Assembly: GCF_002531575.1 (NCBI RefSeq)
Contig: NZ_NWTI01000017.1
Coordinates: forward strand, 62,001 to 126,000
Origin: Bradyrhizobium sp. Y36
GTDB taxonomy: Bacteria > Pseudomonadota > Alphaproteobacteria > Rhizobiales > Xanthobacteraceae
Reading direction: 5' to 3'
Length of the DNA: 64,000 bases
A program made the translations under genes and the position numbers. Under the pieces are notes generated by a model, which worked only from the letters and a program-made list of their open reading frames with translations, was not told where the DNA came from and ran no database searches. This document shows positions 33,962 to 42,514 of the stretch, piece after piece (the first letter of the stretch is position 1; the number at the start of each line of letters is the position of its first letter).

Positions 33962-35137
33962 ATGGCCTTCCTGAACATCAACGCCACGCTCCCCGAAAAA
34001 GGCCGTGACCTCCGGCTCGATCTGTTTCGCGGCGTCGCGAACTGGGCAATCTTCCTCGACCACATCCCCGACAACGTCGTGAACTGGATCACGACGCGCA
34101 ATTACGGCTTTTCCGACGCCGCCGATTTGTTCGTCTTCATCTCCGGCTACACCGCCTCGTTCGTCTATGCGCGCATGATGCTGGACCGCGGCTTCATCGT
34201 CGGCGCCACCCGGCTGACCAAGCGGGTCTGGCAGCTCTACGTCGCCCACATCATCCTGTTCGTGATCTACATTGCCTCGATCAGCTATCTGGCGCTGCGC
34301 TTCGGCGATAGCGAGATGATCAACGAGTTCAACGTCGCCGGCCTCGTCGACAACGCCACCGAGACGCTGCGCCAGGGCCTGTTCCTGCGCTTCAAGCCGC
34401 TCAATCTCGACGTGCTGCCGCTCTACATCGTGCTGATGGGGCTGTTCCCGCCGGTGCTGTGGTTCATGCTGCGCAAGCCCGACGTGACCATGGTGCTGGC
34501 GATCGTGCTGTGGCTGGCAGCGCGCCATTTCGGCTGGAATCTGAACGCCTATCCGGCCGGCCAGTGGTACTTCAACCCGTATTGCTGGCAGGTGCTGTTC
34601 GTGTTCGGCGCCTGGTGCGCGATGGGCGGCGCGCGCCGCTCGATGACGCTGATCAACGCGCCGATCACGCTCTATCTCTGTCTCGGCTACCTCCTGTTCG
34701 CGCTGGTCATGACCATGGCCGGCCGCTTCCCCGCGCTCGGCGGCATGTTCCCGGAGTGGCTGTTCTCGGCTTTCAACCCGAACGACAAGACCAACCTCGC
34801 GCCCTACCGTTTCATCCACTTCGTCGTGATCGTGATCCTGGTGATCCGCTTCGTGCCGAAGGAATGGCCTGGGCTCGAATGGAAGGTGTTCGATCCCCTG
34901 ATCGTCTGCGGCCAGCAGTCGCTCGCCGTGTTCTGCGTCGGCGTGTTCCTGTCCTTTGTCGGCCATTTCGAGCTGTCGATGAGCTCGGGCTCGCTGCTCG
35001 CGCAGATCTTCGTCAGCGTCGCCGGCATCGCGATCATGACGACGGTGGCCTATTACATCTCGTGGTCGAAGAAGCAGGACAAGCCGCTGAAGCCCCCGCC
35101 GCCCAAGCCTGCGGCAAGCGCGGCGAAGGCAGCCTGA
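33962..35137 (+). CDS. opgC: OpgC-family glucan-modifying membrane protein
   Basis: A 391-residue polytopic membrane protein of the OpgC/acyltransferase group, which adds succinyl or similar groups to periplasmic glucans. The N-terminal RDLRLDLFRGVANWAIFLDH with HIPDN and LFVFISGYTASFVYARMMLD is diagnostic of OpgC. About ten hydrophobic segments follow and the C terminus is a short Pro/Ala/Lys tail. The start at 33962 is preferred to an open extension upstream. In Bradyrhizobium such enzymes modify cyclic beta-glucans; the added group cannot be told. Confidence 0.88.
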   Translation: MAFLNINATLPEKGRDLRLDLFRGVANWAIFLDHIPDNVVNWITTRNYGFSDAADLFVFISGYTASFVYARMMLDRGFIVGATRLTKRVWQLYVAHIILFVIYIASISYLALRFGDSEMINEFNVAGLVDNATETLRQGLFLRFKPLNLDVLPLYIVLMGLFPPVLWFMLRKPDVTMVLAIVLWLAARHFGWNLNAYPAGQWYFNPYCWQVLFVFGAWCAMGGARRSMTLINAPITLYLCLGYLLFALVMTMAGRFPALGGMFPEWLFSAFNPNDKTNLAPYRFIHFVVIVILVIRFVPKEWPGLEWKVFDPLIVCGQQSLAVFCVGVFLSFVGHFELSMSSGSLLAQIFVSVAGIAIMTTVAYYISWSKKQDKPLKPPPPKPAASAAKAA

Positions 35138-35302
35138 GCCGAGAGAGACGACCTTCGGAGCGCGCCGGGCGATCGTCTTGGCGGCTGGGCGATGATCGAT
35201 TGACTTGGGTCAACCAGGCGTGGCGCCGGCCGGCCTAATGTCGTCACGACACGCGCCGCCTCACAGATGTCGGCGGCCTCCCCTCGGACAAGGCCCAAGC
35301 AC

Positions 35303-35701
35303 ATGCCCTCTCATTTTCACGCCGTGGTATGGATCGACCATTCGCAGGCCAGGATCTTCCATCTCGGCCTGACCGGCTCCGACGAAGTCACGTTGCATCC
35401 GCAACTGGCAACGCGTCACCTTCATCACAAGGCCAACGCGGTCGGCAGCGGCCATGCCGCCCCCGACAAGGCGTTCCACGCCGAAGTGAGCAAAGCCCTC
35501 GCCGATGCCGGTGAGATCCTCATCATCGGTCCGGCGAGCGCGAAGACGGAGCTAGCCAACCACCTTCGTGCGCACGCCCCCGACATTGCCAAGCGGATTG
35601 CCGCGGTGGAGGCCGCCGACCATCCTTCCGACGCCGAAATCATCGCCTATGCGAAACGTCACTTCAAACTGCCGCTGCCGCGCGTGCAGGCACCGGGATA
35701 G
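35303..35701 (+). CDS. Conserved protein of the 'translational machinery' (eRF1-like) type
   Basis: A 132-residue protein often annotated as translational machinery protein in Bradyrhizobium: VVWIDHSQARIFHLGLTGSD, then HHKANAVGSGHAAPDKAFHA, IIGPASAKTELANHLRAHAP and a C-terminal HPSDAEIIAYAKRHFK. The fold resembles the baeRF/eRF1 domain-3 group, which suggests RNA or ribosome contact, but this is family lore rather than direct evidence. Start at 35303 (MPSHFHA). Confidence 0.8.
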   Translation: MPSHFHAVVWIDHSQARIFHLGLTGSDEVTLHPQLATRHLHHKANAVGSGHAAPDKAFHAEVSKALADAGEILIIGPASAKTELANHLRAHAPDIAKRIAAVEAADHPSDAEIIAYAKRHFKLPLPRVQAPG

Positions 35702-35710
35702 GCCGCGGCG

Positions 35711-35905
35711 TCAGGCCGCTTCCTCACCGTCGAACTCGGTGAACTTCTTGTAGATCCAGTCGCGGCCGTCGTGGCGGCGCCAGACCTTGCCGTACACGAG
35801 CTGACCGTTGATCGAGCGGCGCGGAACGATCACGGTCCAGAGGTGCCAGACCTCGCTCCAGGTCGATTGCGGACCGGCGGGTCGGAGATTGCGATCGAAG
35901 GACAT
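35711..35905 (-). CDS. Small conserved hypothetical protein, W-rich
   Basis: A 64-residue protein (MSFDRNLRPAGPQSTWSEVW, then HLWTVIVPRRSINGQLVYGK and VWRRHDGRDWIYKKFTEFDG). Five tryptophans in 64 residues and no membrane segment. The pattern RRSINGQLVYGKVWRR(H)DGRDWIYKK is conserved in Bradyrhizobium by appearance. It converges with the upstream gene with a 9-bp gap. Function unknown. Confidence 0.65.
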   Translation of the reverse strand: MSFDRNLRPAGPQSTWSEVWHLWTVIVPRRSINGQLVYGKVWRRHDGRDWIYKKFTEFDGEEAA

Positions 35906-36252
35906 GGCGTAGAACTCACTGACGCAGAACTCACTTGCGCAGAACCCAACCGGCGCGAAGGCCGCGATGAATTGTGTTCTAGTGTGAGCACGGATTGCAG
36001 GCCCCGTCGGGAGCCGGGACTAATCTGATACCGATCGCCAGAGCGGCCGCAACGACCGCTCGTCCTTAACCTAACCGGTCAACCTTACTTCCCCAGGCCA
36101 ATGTCCGCAGGGCGGTTGAAAGCCGGCGCCGATCAATCTAGAGTACGCGCATGATTTGAGAGTGCCCGCGCCGGCTTGGCGCGGGAATATTGATTGAGCT
36201 GACGCCTGATTTTGCGATTGAATTTTCGAGACGACTCGTCAGGGCGACCATA
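35906..36252. other. Gene-poor stretch with one hairpin
   Basis: About 350 bp without a supportable gene. A perfect 8-bp hairpin CCCGCGCC/GGCGCGGG lies at 36165-36185 (loop GGCTT) and could be a terminator without a good T tail. The rest holds the probable promoter of the leftward gene. Confidence 0.5.
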
Positions 36253-36411
36253 ATGAATTTGGAATGTGCACGTCTGCGCCTGGCGCTGCGATCGATGTCG
36301 CCTGCGTCGGTCGCAAGGACGCCGGCGCAAGAGCTGCCGCAAGCCGCGAACGACAACCAGCTGGTCTGGCCGTTCGTCCCGTTTCCGCCGGGCTGGCACG
36401 CATCGGGCTAA
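36253..36411 (+). CDS. Possible small hypothetical protein (52 aa)
   Basis: From the ATG at 36253: MNLECARLRLALRSMSPASV, then a C terminus with AANDNQLVWPFVPFPPGWHA. The AANDN...WPF(V)P ending is a pattern seen in small Bradyrhizobium hypothetical proteins. No ribosome site stands out and no partner gene is evident. Weak call. Confidence 0.4.
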   Translation: MNLECARLRLALRSMSPASVARTPAQELPQAANDNQLVWPFVPFPPGWHASG

Positions 36412-36580
36412 TCGGCCGGATCCTTGCCAAAATGACGCCGGAAAAGCGCAACGCCGCGCAAGCGGAATATCATCGCTTGGCGGCGTCCGTTTAGACATTG
36501 GGCGCTGAAATCCCCAACACACATATGTCTATGGCGACAGCCAAAGGTTCGATGACGCTTCGATCATTCACCAGGTTCGC

Positions 36581-36964
36581 TCAGACCCCGGCGCTGGACG
36601 CGGCCTCGCCATTGGCTTGAAGCGCGCCTTGCGCGTTGTAGGTCTGTCCCGCCTGGCTGCCTTGGCTACCTTGGCTGCCTTGCGCGCTCGCCGAGGTCTG
36701 CACCTCGGTGGTGCCGTCGGAATAGGTAATCGTGGTGGTGGTGACACCGTCGATGGTGATGGAGACCTCGCTGACGATGGTCTTGGCCGAACTGCCGCCG
36801 CCCGATCCCGCGCTGCCGCCCGCCGATTGCGAGGACGACGTCTCCGATGTCGCCGACGCCGCTGACGTCGACGAAGCGGCCGACGTCGAGGATGCCGACG
36901 TCGTGGCGGCCGACGGGGACGCCGTCGCGGTCGCACTGGCTGAAGCAATCGCACTGATCGACAT
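36581..36964 (-). CDS. Ser/Ala/Thr-rich low-complexity protein
   Basis: A 127-residue protein starting MSISAIASASATATASPSAA. The N-terminal half is low-complexity Ser/Ala/Thr repeats; the middle has a short folded-looking segment (TIVSEVSITIDGVTTTTITY, SDGTTEVQTSASAQ) followed by GSQ repeats. The longer open frame to 37150 crosses non-coding sequence. A ribosome site (GAAGG) precedes the ATG at 36964. Function unknown; the composition suggests a surface or secreted protein, though no clear signal peptide is seen. It abuts the left end of the integrated element. Confidence 0.6.
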   Translation of the reverse strand: MSISAIASASATATASPSAATTSASSTSAASSTSAASATSETSSSQSAGGSAGSGGGSSAKTIVSEVSITIDGVTTTTITYSDGTTEVQTSASAQGSQGSQGSQAGQTYNAQGALQANGEAASSAGV

Positions 36965-37123
36965 GAAGACCTCGCCTGAAGGAAATAGGGGGCATAGCGC
37001 CGGTTGCGCGCCCTCTCCTTCAACGCAGCGCGCGGGCGAAGCAGGCGCAGTATCTGCGCCCTCGCCCGGAACGCCGGACAGGTCGGAATCACGAGGAAAA
37101 TGAAAGGGATTCAATGCCGGGAC

Positions 37124-37170
37124 TGGTCGGGGCAGCTGGATTCGAACCAACGACCTGCAGTACCCAAAAC
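37124..37170 (-). other. Left attachment site: 3' half of tRNA-Pro(TGG)
   Basis: On the minus strand the sequence reads the anticodon loop TTTGGGT (anticodon TGG), ACTGC, variable AGGTC, T stem-loop GTTGG-TTCGAAT-CCAGC, acceptor TGCCCCG, A and CCA (37124-37126). The 5' half of the tRNA is absent; unrelated DNA starts where it should be. This is the classic att remnant left by an integrase that targets a tRNA 3' end, and the integrase gene is 145 bp away. The element must extend rightward, with the intact tRNA at its other end. Confidence 0.85.
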
Positions 37171-37314
37171 ATATCAGCTATTCCCTCACCTGCCCTCACT
37201 GGCCCTCAAGCGCCGGATCACCCGACGGAAAGTCTCGGCCGTCCTTATCTGGTGTCATCCTCCGTCTGCTGTGATTGGCGCCGCGGTGCTTCCCCCGTGC
37301 TTCCCGGAGGGCAA

Positions 37315-38691
37315 ATGAGCGGTCAAACCATCACGAAAAGCCTTGTCGACGGCTTGGAAAAGAAGGCCTCGGAATACACAGTCTGGGACGCGAAGCTTCC
37401 CGGGTTCGGGGTGCGCGTCCGATCCACCGGGGCCAAGTCATTCATTATCGTATATCGGGCGGGAACCGGCCGTACAGCCCCGGTGCGGCGTTACACCGTG
37501 GCCGCCGTCGGCAAGCTGGCGCCAGAGGCAGCCCGCACCCAAGCGAAAATCCTGCTGGGGAACATTGCCAACGGAGCCGACCCGGCCGCCGAGAAGCGTG
37601 CGAATCGGCCCAAGCGCGACCGGTTGACTTTCGACGAGCTCGCCCAGCTCTACCTGGACCAATACGCGAAGGTAAGGAAATCGTCCTGGAAGAACGATGA
37701 GGGTTATCTGAAGAAGCCCCGGGCGAAATGGAAGCGGCGAATCGCTGCCGATATCACCGATGACGATGTGGCAGAGCTCCTCGAGGAGATCGGCGCCACG
37801 GCGCCGGTCGGGGCCAACCGGACACAATCTGTCCTTCACACCCTCTTTTCGTGGGCCAAGGAGCCTGGGCGTAAGCACGTGCCGATCAACCCGGTGGCGG
37901 ACATGCGCCGGCGCTACCAAGAAACGGCCCGGGAGCGCGTCCTCAATGATGAGGAGATCCGGACCTTGTGGTGGGGCTTGGACGATCCGGAATTGCCCGC
38001 CGGACGCTCTGTCGCCCTTGCCCTCCGTTTCATCTTGGCCACCATGGTTCGGCCTGGCCAGTCCGCTGGCCTGCTCATCCCTGAGTTGATCGGGTTCACT
38101 GGGGAGGATCCGCAGTACCACATCCCAAAACATCGGGTGAAGAAGCGTCGCGAAGTGATTGTCCCGCTGAATGCTTTAGCTCTTGCCAGTGTTCGGGAGG
38201 CAATCAAGCGCGACGATCAAGGCGCCGTTTTCTGTTCGTGGTCGGCGGCGCCCGCACCAAGTCCGCTAAATGCGGCGCCGGACGGCGATTCGGACGCCGA
38301 TCGGTTTCTGCCAATCACCCGGGACGCTCTGTCCGCGGCATTGAACGGCCGGCCTGCCAAAGGCAACCGGCCGGCGCGCAAGGGCATCCGGGAGCATCTC
38401 GGCATTGCGCACTTCACACCACACGATCTGAGGCGCACCGCCGCAACAATCGCGCGCCGCGGCGGCGCGAAGCGCGAGGATGTCAAAGCGCTGCTTGATC
38501 ATCTCGAGGGCGATGTCACCGCGACGTACGACAAGTACGACATGCTGCCAGAGAAGCGGCGGGTTGCGGCGATCCTTGAGGCCGAGCTCCGTAAGATTGT
38601 CGGCACGAAGCCGAATTTTTGCAAACCTGAACTTGCCTTTGATCGCGACAACGTTGTTGCGATCGCTGAACAGATAGCTGTAGCCGGCTGA
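37315..38691 (+). CDS. Tyrosine-type site-specific integrase
   Basis: P4-like tyrosine recombinase (458 aa) that integrates and excises the element at a tRNA-Pro gene. An N-terminal DUF4102-type arm-binding domain (LVDGLEKKASEYTVWDAKLP, GFGVRVRSTGAKSFIIVYRA) precedes the core. Catalytic residues are visible: Arg in MVRPGQS (about 246), His and Arg in TPHDLRRTAAT (about 370 and 373), a second His near LLDHLEGD, and Tyr in ATYDKYD (about 405). The start at 37315 has GGAGGG directly upstream; the longer open frame is the translated tRNA remnant and not protein. Confidence 0.93.
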   Translation: MSGQTITKSLVDGLEKKASEYTVWDAKLPGFGVRVRSTGAKSFIIVYRAGTGRTAPVRRYTVAAVGKLAPEAARTQAKILLGNIANGADPAAEKRANRPKRDRLTFDELAQLYLDQYAKVRKSSWKNDEGYLKKPRAKWKRRIAADITDDDVAELLEEIGATAPVGANRTQSVLHTLFSWAKEPGRKHVPINPVADMRRRYQETARERVLNDEEIRTLWWGLDDPELPAGRSVALALRFILATMVRPGQSAGLLIPELIGFTGEDPQYHIPKHRVKKRREVIVPLNALALASVREAIKRDDQGAVFCSWSAAPAPSPLNAAPDGDSDADRFLPITRDALSAALNGRPAKGNRPARKGIREHLGIAHFTPHDLRRTAATIARRGGAKREDVKALLDHLEGDVTATYDKYDMLPEKRRVAAILEAELRKIVGTKPNFCKPELAFDRDNVVAIAEQIAVAG

Positions 38692-38704
38692 AACAAAGAG
38701 ACGC

Positions 38705-38735
38705 GGCGCAATTTGTGTGCTGCGCCTCAATTCCT
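38705..38735 (+). terminator. Weak hairpin after integrase
   Basis: GGCGCA (38705-38710) and TGCGCC (38721-38726) form a 6-bp stem 14 bp after the integrase stop, followed by TCAATTCCTATTT. Plausible but weak. Confidence 0.35.
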
Positions 38736-38894
38736 ATTTACAAGGGGAGAAGGCCACAGCCGGCTGTCTTGCCTTTCAGCCGATCTTTGATAGCATCAGA
38801 TGGTGCAAGCTTAGTCCCGCGCATCGGGCAGCGCGTAGTTTTCAGATCGCTCATTCCATTCGGTCTTGCACGTTCGGAACGCCCTTCGAACCTA

Positions 38895-39107
38895 ATGGAT
38901 GAGCAGATGCAGCAATTTCTCGACACAAAAGAAGCAGCTCGGCACGTCCGCCTTTCGACGGCGACGCTTGAGCGGTTGCGCGTGAAAGGCGGCGGTCCCG
39001 TCTATATCAACCCGATCCCTGGTCGCGTGCTCTACGACGTGACGGACCTAGACGCTTGGATGTGGAGTCGGCGTCGCAAGTCAACGTCGGAAAGCCAAGC
39101 GGCTTAA
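38895..39107 (+). CDS. AlpA/MerR-type helix-turn-helix protein
   Basis: A 70-residue DNA-binding protein with the HTH_17 (AlpA/excisionase) pattern: FLDTKEAARHVRLSTATLER, then LRVKGGGPVYINPIPGRVLY and DVTDLDAWMWSRR. Such proteins regulate the integrase or act as excisionase for integrative elements. It starts at 38895 (MDEQMQQ). It lies between the integrase and the replication protein, which is its usual place. Confidence 0.85.
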   Translation: MDEQMQQFLDTKEAARHVRLSTATLERLRVKGGGPVYINPIPGRVLYDVTDLDAWMWSRRRKSTSESQAA

Positions 39108-39242
39108 GCGCTTCATTTTTCGCCGGCCAAGCATTCCCAAAGACCAGACACTAGGGCCAATACCGCCATGCCCCCGCGGGCGCCAAAAAGAATGGCCCCG
39201 CCGACTGCCAGGTCGAACGGGGCCAAAAATCGAAACCAAGAG

Positions 39243-41687
39243 ATGGATATCACAAGCACCGTTACGAAACAACGAACTCCCCTCGCTAAGCTGCAGCCGA
39301 AAATCGACATCGCGGTCGGTCTTGCCGAGCTTGGCTTTGACGTGTTTCCGCTGTCACCCAATCGGAAAACTCCGGTCTTCGAGGACAATTGGAAAGATAT
39401 CGCGACCCACGATACCGATCGCGTGAGGAAGCTGTGGGCGGGCGGCTATCGAGTTTGCAACGTCGGCCTGCGAACGGGCCTTCCCTTCTTGAACGGTTTC
39501 CTTGCTGTAATCGATATCGACATCAAGGACGCAAAGCCGGGGAAGGAATCGCTCGCAGAACTCGAGGAGCACTTGGGCAAGCTCCCTCCGACAATGACAT
39601 TCCGCACGGCCTCTGGCGGTGAACATCGCTATTTTGTAGCGCCGTGGCCCCTGGGCAACAGCAATTCAAAGCTCGGCCCCGGAATCGATGTTCGCGGCGT
39701 CGGCGGCTACGTTGTGGGAGGCGGCAGCACTGTCGACGGTAAAGAATATGGCCTGATCGGCGGTGAAGAATTCGCCGCTCTTCCCGAGGCGTGGGCCATT
39801 GCTTGCGGCCGGCCTCGCGAGCGCGTAGCGCTTGATGACGCCGTTCCCCTGGTCGAGCTGGACCAACCGGCAAGCATCGAACGCGCGATAGTTTTCCTGG
39901 CCGGCAGTGCAGCAGCGCGCAGCACGTACGTGACGGCCTGCCACGTCCGCGGCCTTGGTGTCAGCCAGGAAAAGTGTCTGGAGCTGATCGTTGAGCATTG
40001 GCCCCGCGCCGCCGAGAAAGCTTACGACCACATCGAGACGCGCGTTCGCAACGCCTACAACTACGCGCAGGATCCCGCAGGCATCTGGTGCCCAGAAGTG
40101 GAGTTCGACGCCGTTGAAACGGCTTGTAGGCCCTCGCCGGCCAACGTTTGGGATGAACCAGCCGACCTTTGGAAACAGGAAAAGCCGCCCCAGGACATGC
40201 TGCACGGCATCGTTCCCCCATTCCTACACGCGTTTGGAAGGGACCGAGCTCGGTCCCTTGGCGTGAACTCGGACGCGATCACCGCCGCCGCGGTAGCTGT
40301 CGTGGGGTCGCTCATTCCCGCCACGAACCGACTGCAAATGTATCAAAACCGGAGCTCCTGGTCTGTGCTCTGTGTGCTTTGGACCGCGCTAGTCGGCGAC
40401 CCAGGCTCTGCCAAGTCCGCCGCGGTGAAAGCGGCTCTTGCCTTTGCAAATCCCGTAAACAAGGCCTGGTCAGCCTCTTTCGCAAAGCAAATGGCCGACT
40501 ACGATCAGGCGGAGCTCGCCTTTTCGGCTCGGACCTCAAAGAAGAAGAGGGCCGACGAGCAGGCAGAGCCCGATGGGCATCCGGCAGACGTCATGGTGAA
40601 GCCGACACCGCCCAAGTCGCGCTCAAAAATCTCGAACGACAGCACAACCGAAGCCATCATAACGCGCTTGGCCGAAACGCCAGAAATTGCACCGTTGATC
40701 CAATATTCCGATGAGCTCTCCGGTTGGCTCGGAGGCATGGACGCGTATCGGGCGAAGGGCTCCAAAGATCGAGCGCTTTGGCTTGAGGCGAAAGAAGGCG
40801 CCCCCTACCGCGTCGATCGTCAAGGCCGCGGATCGGTCGAAGCTCCAAATTTGGCTGTTTCGATCATCGGAGGCATTCAAGACGATCTGATCGCACGGCT
40901 TGCTGCCGACCTCGAAACAGACGGGCTCCTGCAGAGGTTCGCTTTAATCGCCATTCGGCAACTGGGGCTTGGCGAAGATAACGCTGAAGATCCGGCCATC
41001 GAAGCTGCGATCCCGCGCGTTGCATTGGCACTCACAAGCCTCGGCGAGGCAACCTACCGCTTCGCCCCGGAGGCCGCGGAAGAGCTGTGGGCCATCAAAG
41101 CCTTCAAAATGAGAGAAATGGCTCGGCCAGATATCCCGTCGGGGCTAAAGACGTGGCTGGCCAAGACCGACGCCGAGTTCGGGCGATATGCCCTCGCCTT
41201 CCACCTGATCGAATGGGCCATTGTCGCTGAAGCGATCGAGCTGCCCCCGGACGAGTTGATCTCGGCCGCAACGGCCAGGAGGGCTCGGCGCTACGTCGAG
41301 GAGTTTCTCTACGCTCACGCCCTCTTCATCCACACCACCGTGCTCGATGGCGCCGGCCACGACCACGAGGCGCGATGGATCGCGGGGTACATCCTAAGCC
41401 GCCCTACTCCACCGCTCCGAATTTCGGCCAGGGAGGTCAAAAGGGCTCGCCCCCGCAGTCTTGGCAGGAACCCAAAGCAGCTTTTAGCGGTAATGGGCCG
41501 CCTCGAAGCCGATGGATGGGTCCGTTTGGCGACTTCCGATCCGGCTAGTTGGCGGATCAATCCCGCCGTCCACGACGGACGTTTCGAAGACATCCGGAGG
41601 GTCGAGGTCGAGCGCCGCGAGGCCATACGCGGCGAAATCGCGGTCGCTGCAGCAGGTCGGCGGGCGCCAGATGGAGGCGCAGCATGA
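39243..41687 (+). CDS. Prim-pol/DUF3987 replication protein
   Basis: A replication protein of about 814 residues combining an N-terminal bifunctional primase-polymerase domain with a DUF3987 ATPase/helicase-like domain. Prim-pol signs: GFDVFPLSPNRKTPV, the catalytic FLAVIDIDIKD (Asp91/Asp93) and TASGGEHRYFV (His128). DUF3987 signs: GDPGSAKS (Walker A, residues 385-392) and IIGGIQDDLIARL (Walker B-like segment). The C-terminal quarter has a winged-helix look (LLAVMGRLEADGWVRLA). The ATG at 39243 (MDITSTV) has AAGAGA upstream; an ATG at 39168 would add 25 residues but has no ribosome site. Just downstream lie iteron-like repeats, so this is probably the initiator of the element. Confidence 0.88.
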   Translation: MDITSTVTKQRTPLAKLQPKIDIAVGLAELGFDVFPLSPNRKTPVFEDNWKDIATHDTDRVRKLWAGGYRVCNVGLRTGLPFLNGFLAVIDIDIKDAKPGKESLAELEEHLGKLPPTMTFRTASGGEHRYFVAPWPLGNSNSKLGPGIDVRGVGGYVVGGGSTVDGKEYGLIGGEEFAALPEAWAIACGRPRERVALDDAVPLVELDQPASIERAIVFLAGSAAARSTYVTACHVRGLGVSQEKCLELIVEHWPRAAEKAYDHIETRVRNAYNYAQDPAGIWCPEVEFDAVETACRPSPANVWDEPADLWKQEKPPQDMLHGIVPPFLHAFGRDRARSLGVNSDAITAAAVAVVGSLIPATNRLQMYQNRSSWSVLCVLWTALVGDPGSAKSAAVKAALAFANPVNKAWSASFAKQMADYDQAELAFSARTSKKKRADEQAEPDGHPADVMVKPTPPKSRSKISNDSTTEAIITRLAETPEIAPLIQYSDELSGWLGGMDAYRAKGSKDRALWLEAKEGAPYRVDRQGRGSVEAPNLAVSIIGGIQDDLIARLAADLETDGLLQRFALIAIRQLGLGEDNAEDPAIEAAIPRVALALTSLGEATYRFAPEAAEELWAIKAFKMREMARPDIPSGLKTWLAKTDAEFGRYALAFHLIEWAIVAEAIELPPDELISAATARRARRYVEEFLYAHALFIHTTVLDGAGHDHEARWIAGYILSRPTPPLRISAREVKRARPRSLGRNPKQLLAVMGRLEADGWVRLATSDPASWRINPAVHDGRFEDIRRVEVERREAIRGEIAVAAAGRRAPDGGAA

Positions 41688-41707
41688 TGTTACGGCCCCG
41701 GCAGCGC

Positions 41708-41956
41708 TGTCAGCGGGTGTCAACGCTGTCAGCGTTTTTGATGACCGATTCCAGAATCCACAACGCGAGCGGCGGAGGCGTCGACACGCTGACAAGCGCT
41801 GACAGCGCTGACGGGAATGACGCTTTGACGCCCTCGCCAGCGGCGGGGCTGTCAGCGGTGTCACTTGCGCGCGCGGATACACCAAGGCTTTTTTCCCCCT
41901 CCTCCCTCTATTTTCCCCCGAACCCGTTTGGGCGGAATCCGCTGACACCGCTGACA
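41708..41956. repeat. Iteron-like array of TGTCAGCG, candidate replication origin
   Basis: TGTCAGCG on the plus strand at 41708, 41727 and 41850, with variants TGTCAACG at 41718 and TGTCACTT at 41859. The reverse form CGCTGACA starts at 41787, 41797, 41940 and 41949, with CGCTGACG at 41806. Spacing inside clusters is 9 or 10 bp, one helical turn, and the four clusters alternate in orientation (forward, reverse, forward, reverse). A pyrimidine-rich tract (TTTTTTCCCCCTCCTCCCTC and on, about 41889-41919) lies inside. The array starts 20 bp after the prim-pol gene. Confidence 0.75.
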
Positions 41957-42054
41957 CCCCCGCCGCTGGCCGCTCCACCGCTGTCGAGGTGCCCGCTCCT
42001 GCTTTTGCGTCCATCCACGCCGCCGGCATTCGCCCACAATACGGGGAGACAACA

Positions 42055-42438
42055 TTGAACCGCTTCACCCCTGGCCGCATCTTCAAGTCTCGAGGTCGGC
42101 AGTACCAGATCCTCGGGACCAAAGACCACTGGACCCGAGACGGCCGCTACGTTGAGATGATCCGTTATCAGTCGACCTGTGCCGAGACTTGCTGCGGGCG
42201 GACCTTCAGGGCTCTCACGACCAAGAGCAGGATCCGCAAAGGCCAGCTCAACAAGCGCTGCGAACTCCATCACGCACCCGGTATACCGATCCCCGTCAAA
42301 AAGGCTCGCAAGAAGCGGCCTAAAGCCCATGTGAAGAAGCCGACGGCCGCGGCCCGTCTGGCGGCGCGCCGGGAGCGCGCGCTCGAGAGGGCTATCCTCG
42401 CCATGCAGCGCGTCCAGCGCCCCTCCTATCTCGACTGA
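42055..42438 (+). CDS. Basic Cys/His-rich protein, possible zinc-binding DNA or RNA-binding protein
   Basis: A 127-residue, strongly basic protein read from TTG at 42055: GGGGAG (42043-42048) is a strong ribosome site at correct spacing, while the only ATG in frame (41989) lies inside the repeat array. A small beta-rich domain (FTPGRIFKSRGRQYQILGTK, HWTRDGRYVEMIRYQSTC) carries Cys42, Cys46, Cys47, Cys69, His72 and His73, possible zinc ligands. The Lys/Arg-rich C terminus (KKARKKRPKAHVKKPTAAAR) would contact nucleic acid. Position directly after the iterons suggests a replication or regulatory role. No named family. Confidence 0.65.
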   Translation: MNRFTPGRIFKSRGRQYQILGTKDHWTRDGRYVEMIRYQSTCAETCCGRTFRALTTKSRIRKGQLNKRCELHHAPGIPIPVKKARKKRPKAHVKKPTAAARLAARRERALERAILAMQRVQRPSYLD

Positions 42439-42514
42439 GGGGCCTTCTGGCGGCCTTGCAGGAGGCGCCCATCTGCGGCAATCTGGCGTTGAGCTCCAGA
42501 ACGGAGGTTTCCGG

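Noticed and set aside
36165..36185. Hairpin as a defined terminator
   Set aside because: Good stem, but no T tail and no gene clearly ending there; left as a structure only.
37114..37314. Extended N terminus of the integrase (AAGFEPTTC...)
   Set aside because: This is the translated tRNA-Pro remnant plus spacer. A clear ribosome site and the family N terminus start at 37315.
41549..42058. Open frame over the iteron array (SAVSADSA-like product)
   Set aside because: The peptide repeats merely mirror the DNA repeats; starts inside the prim-pol gene and has no ribosome site.
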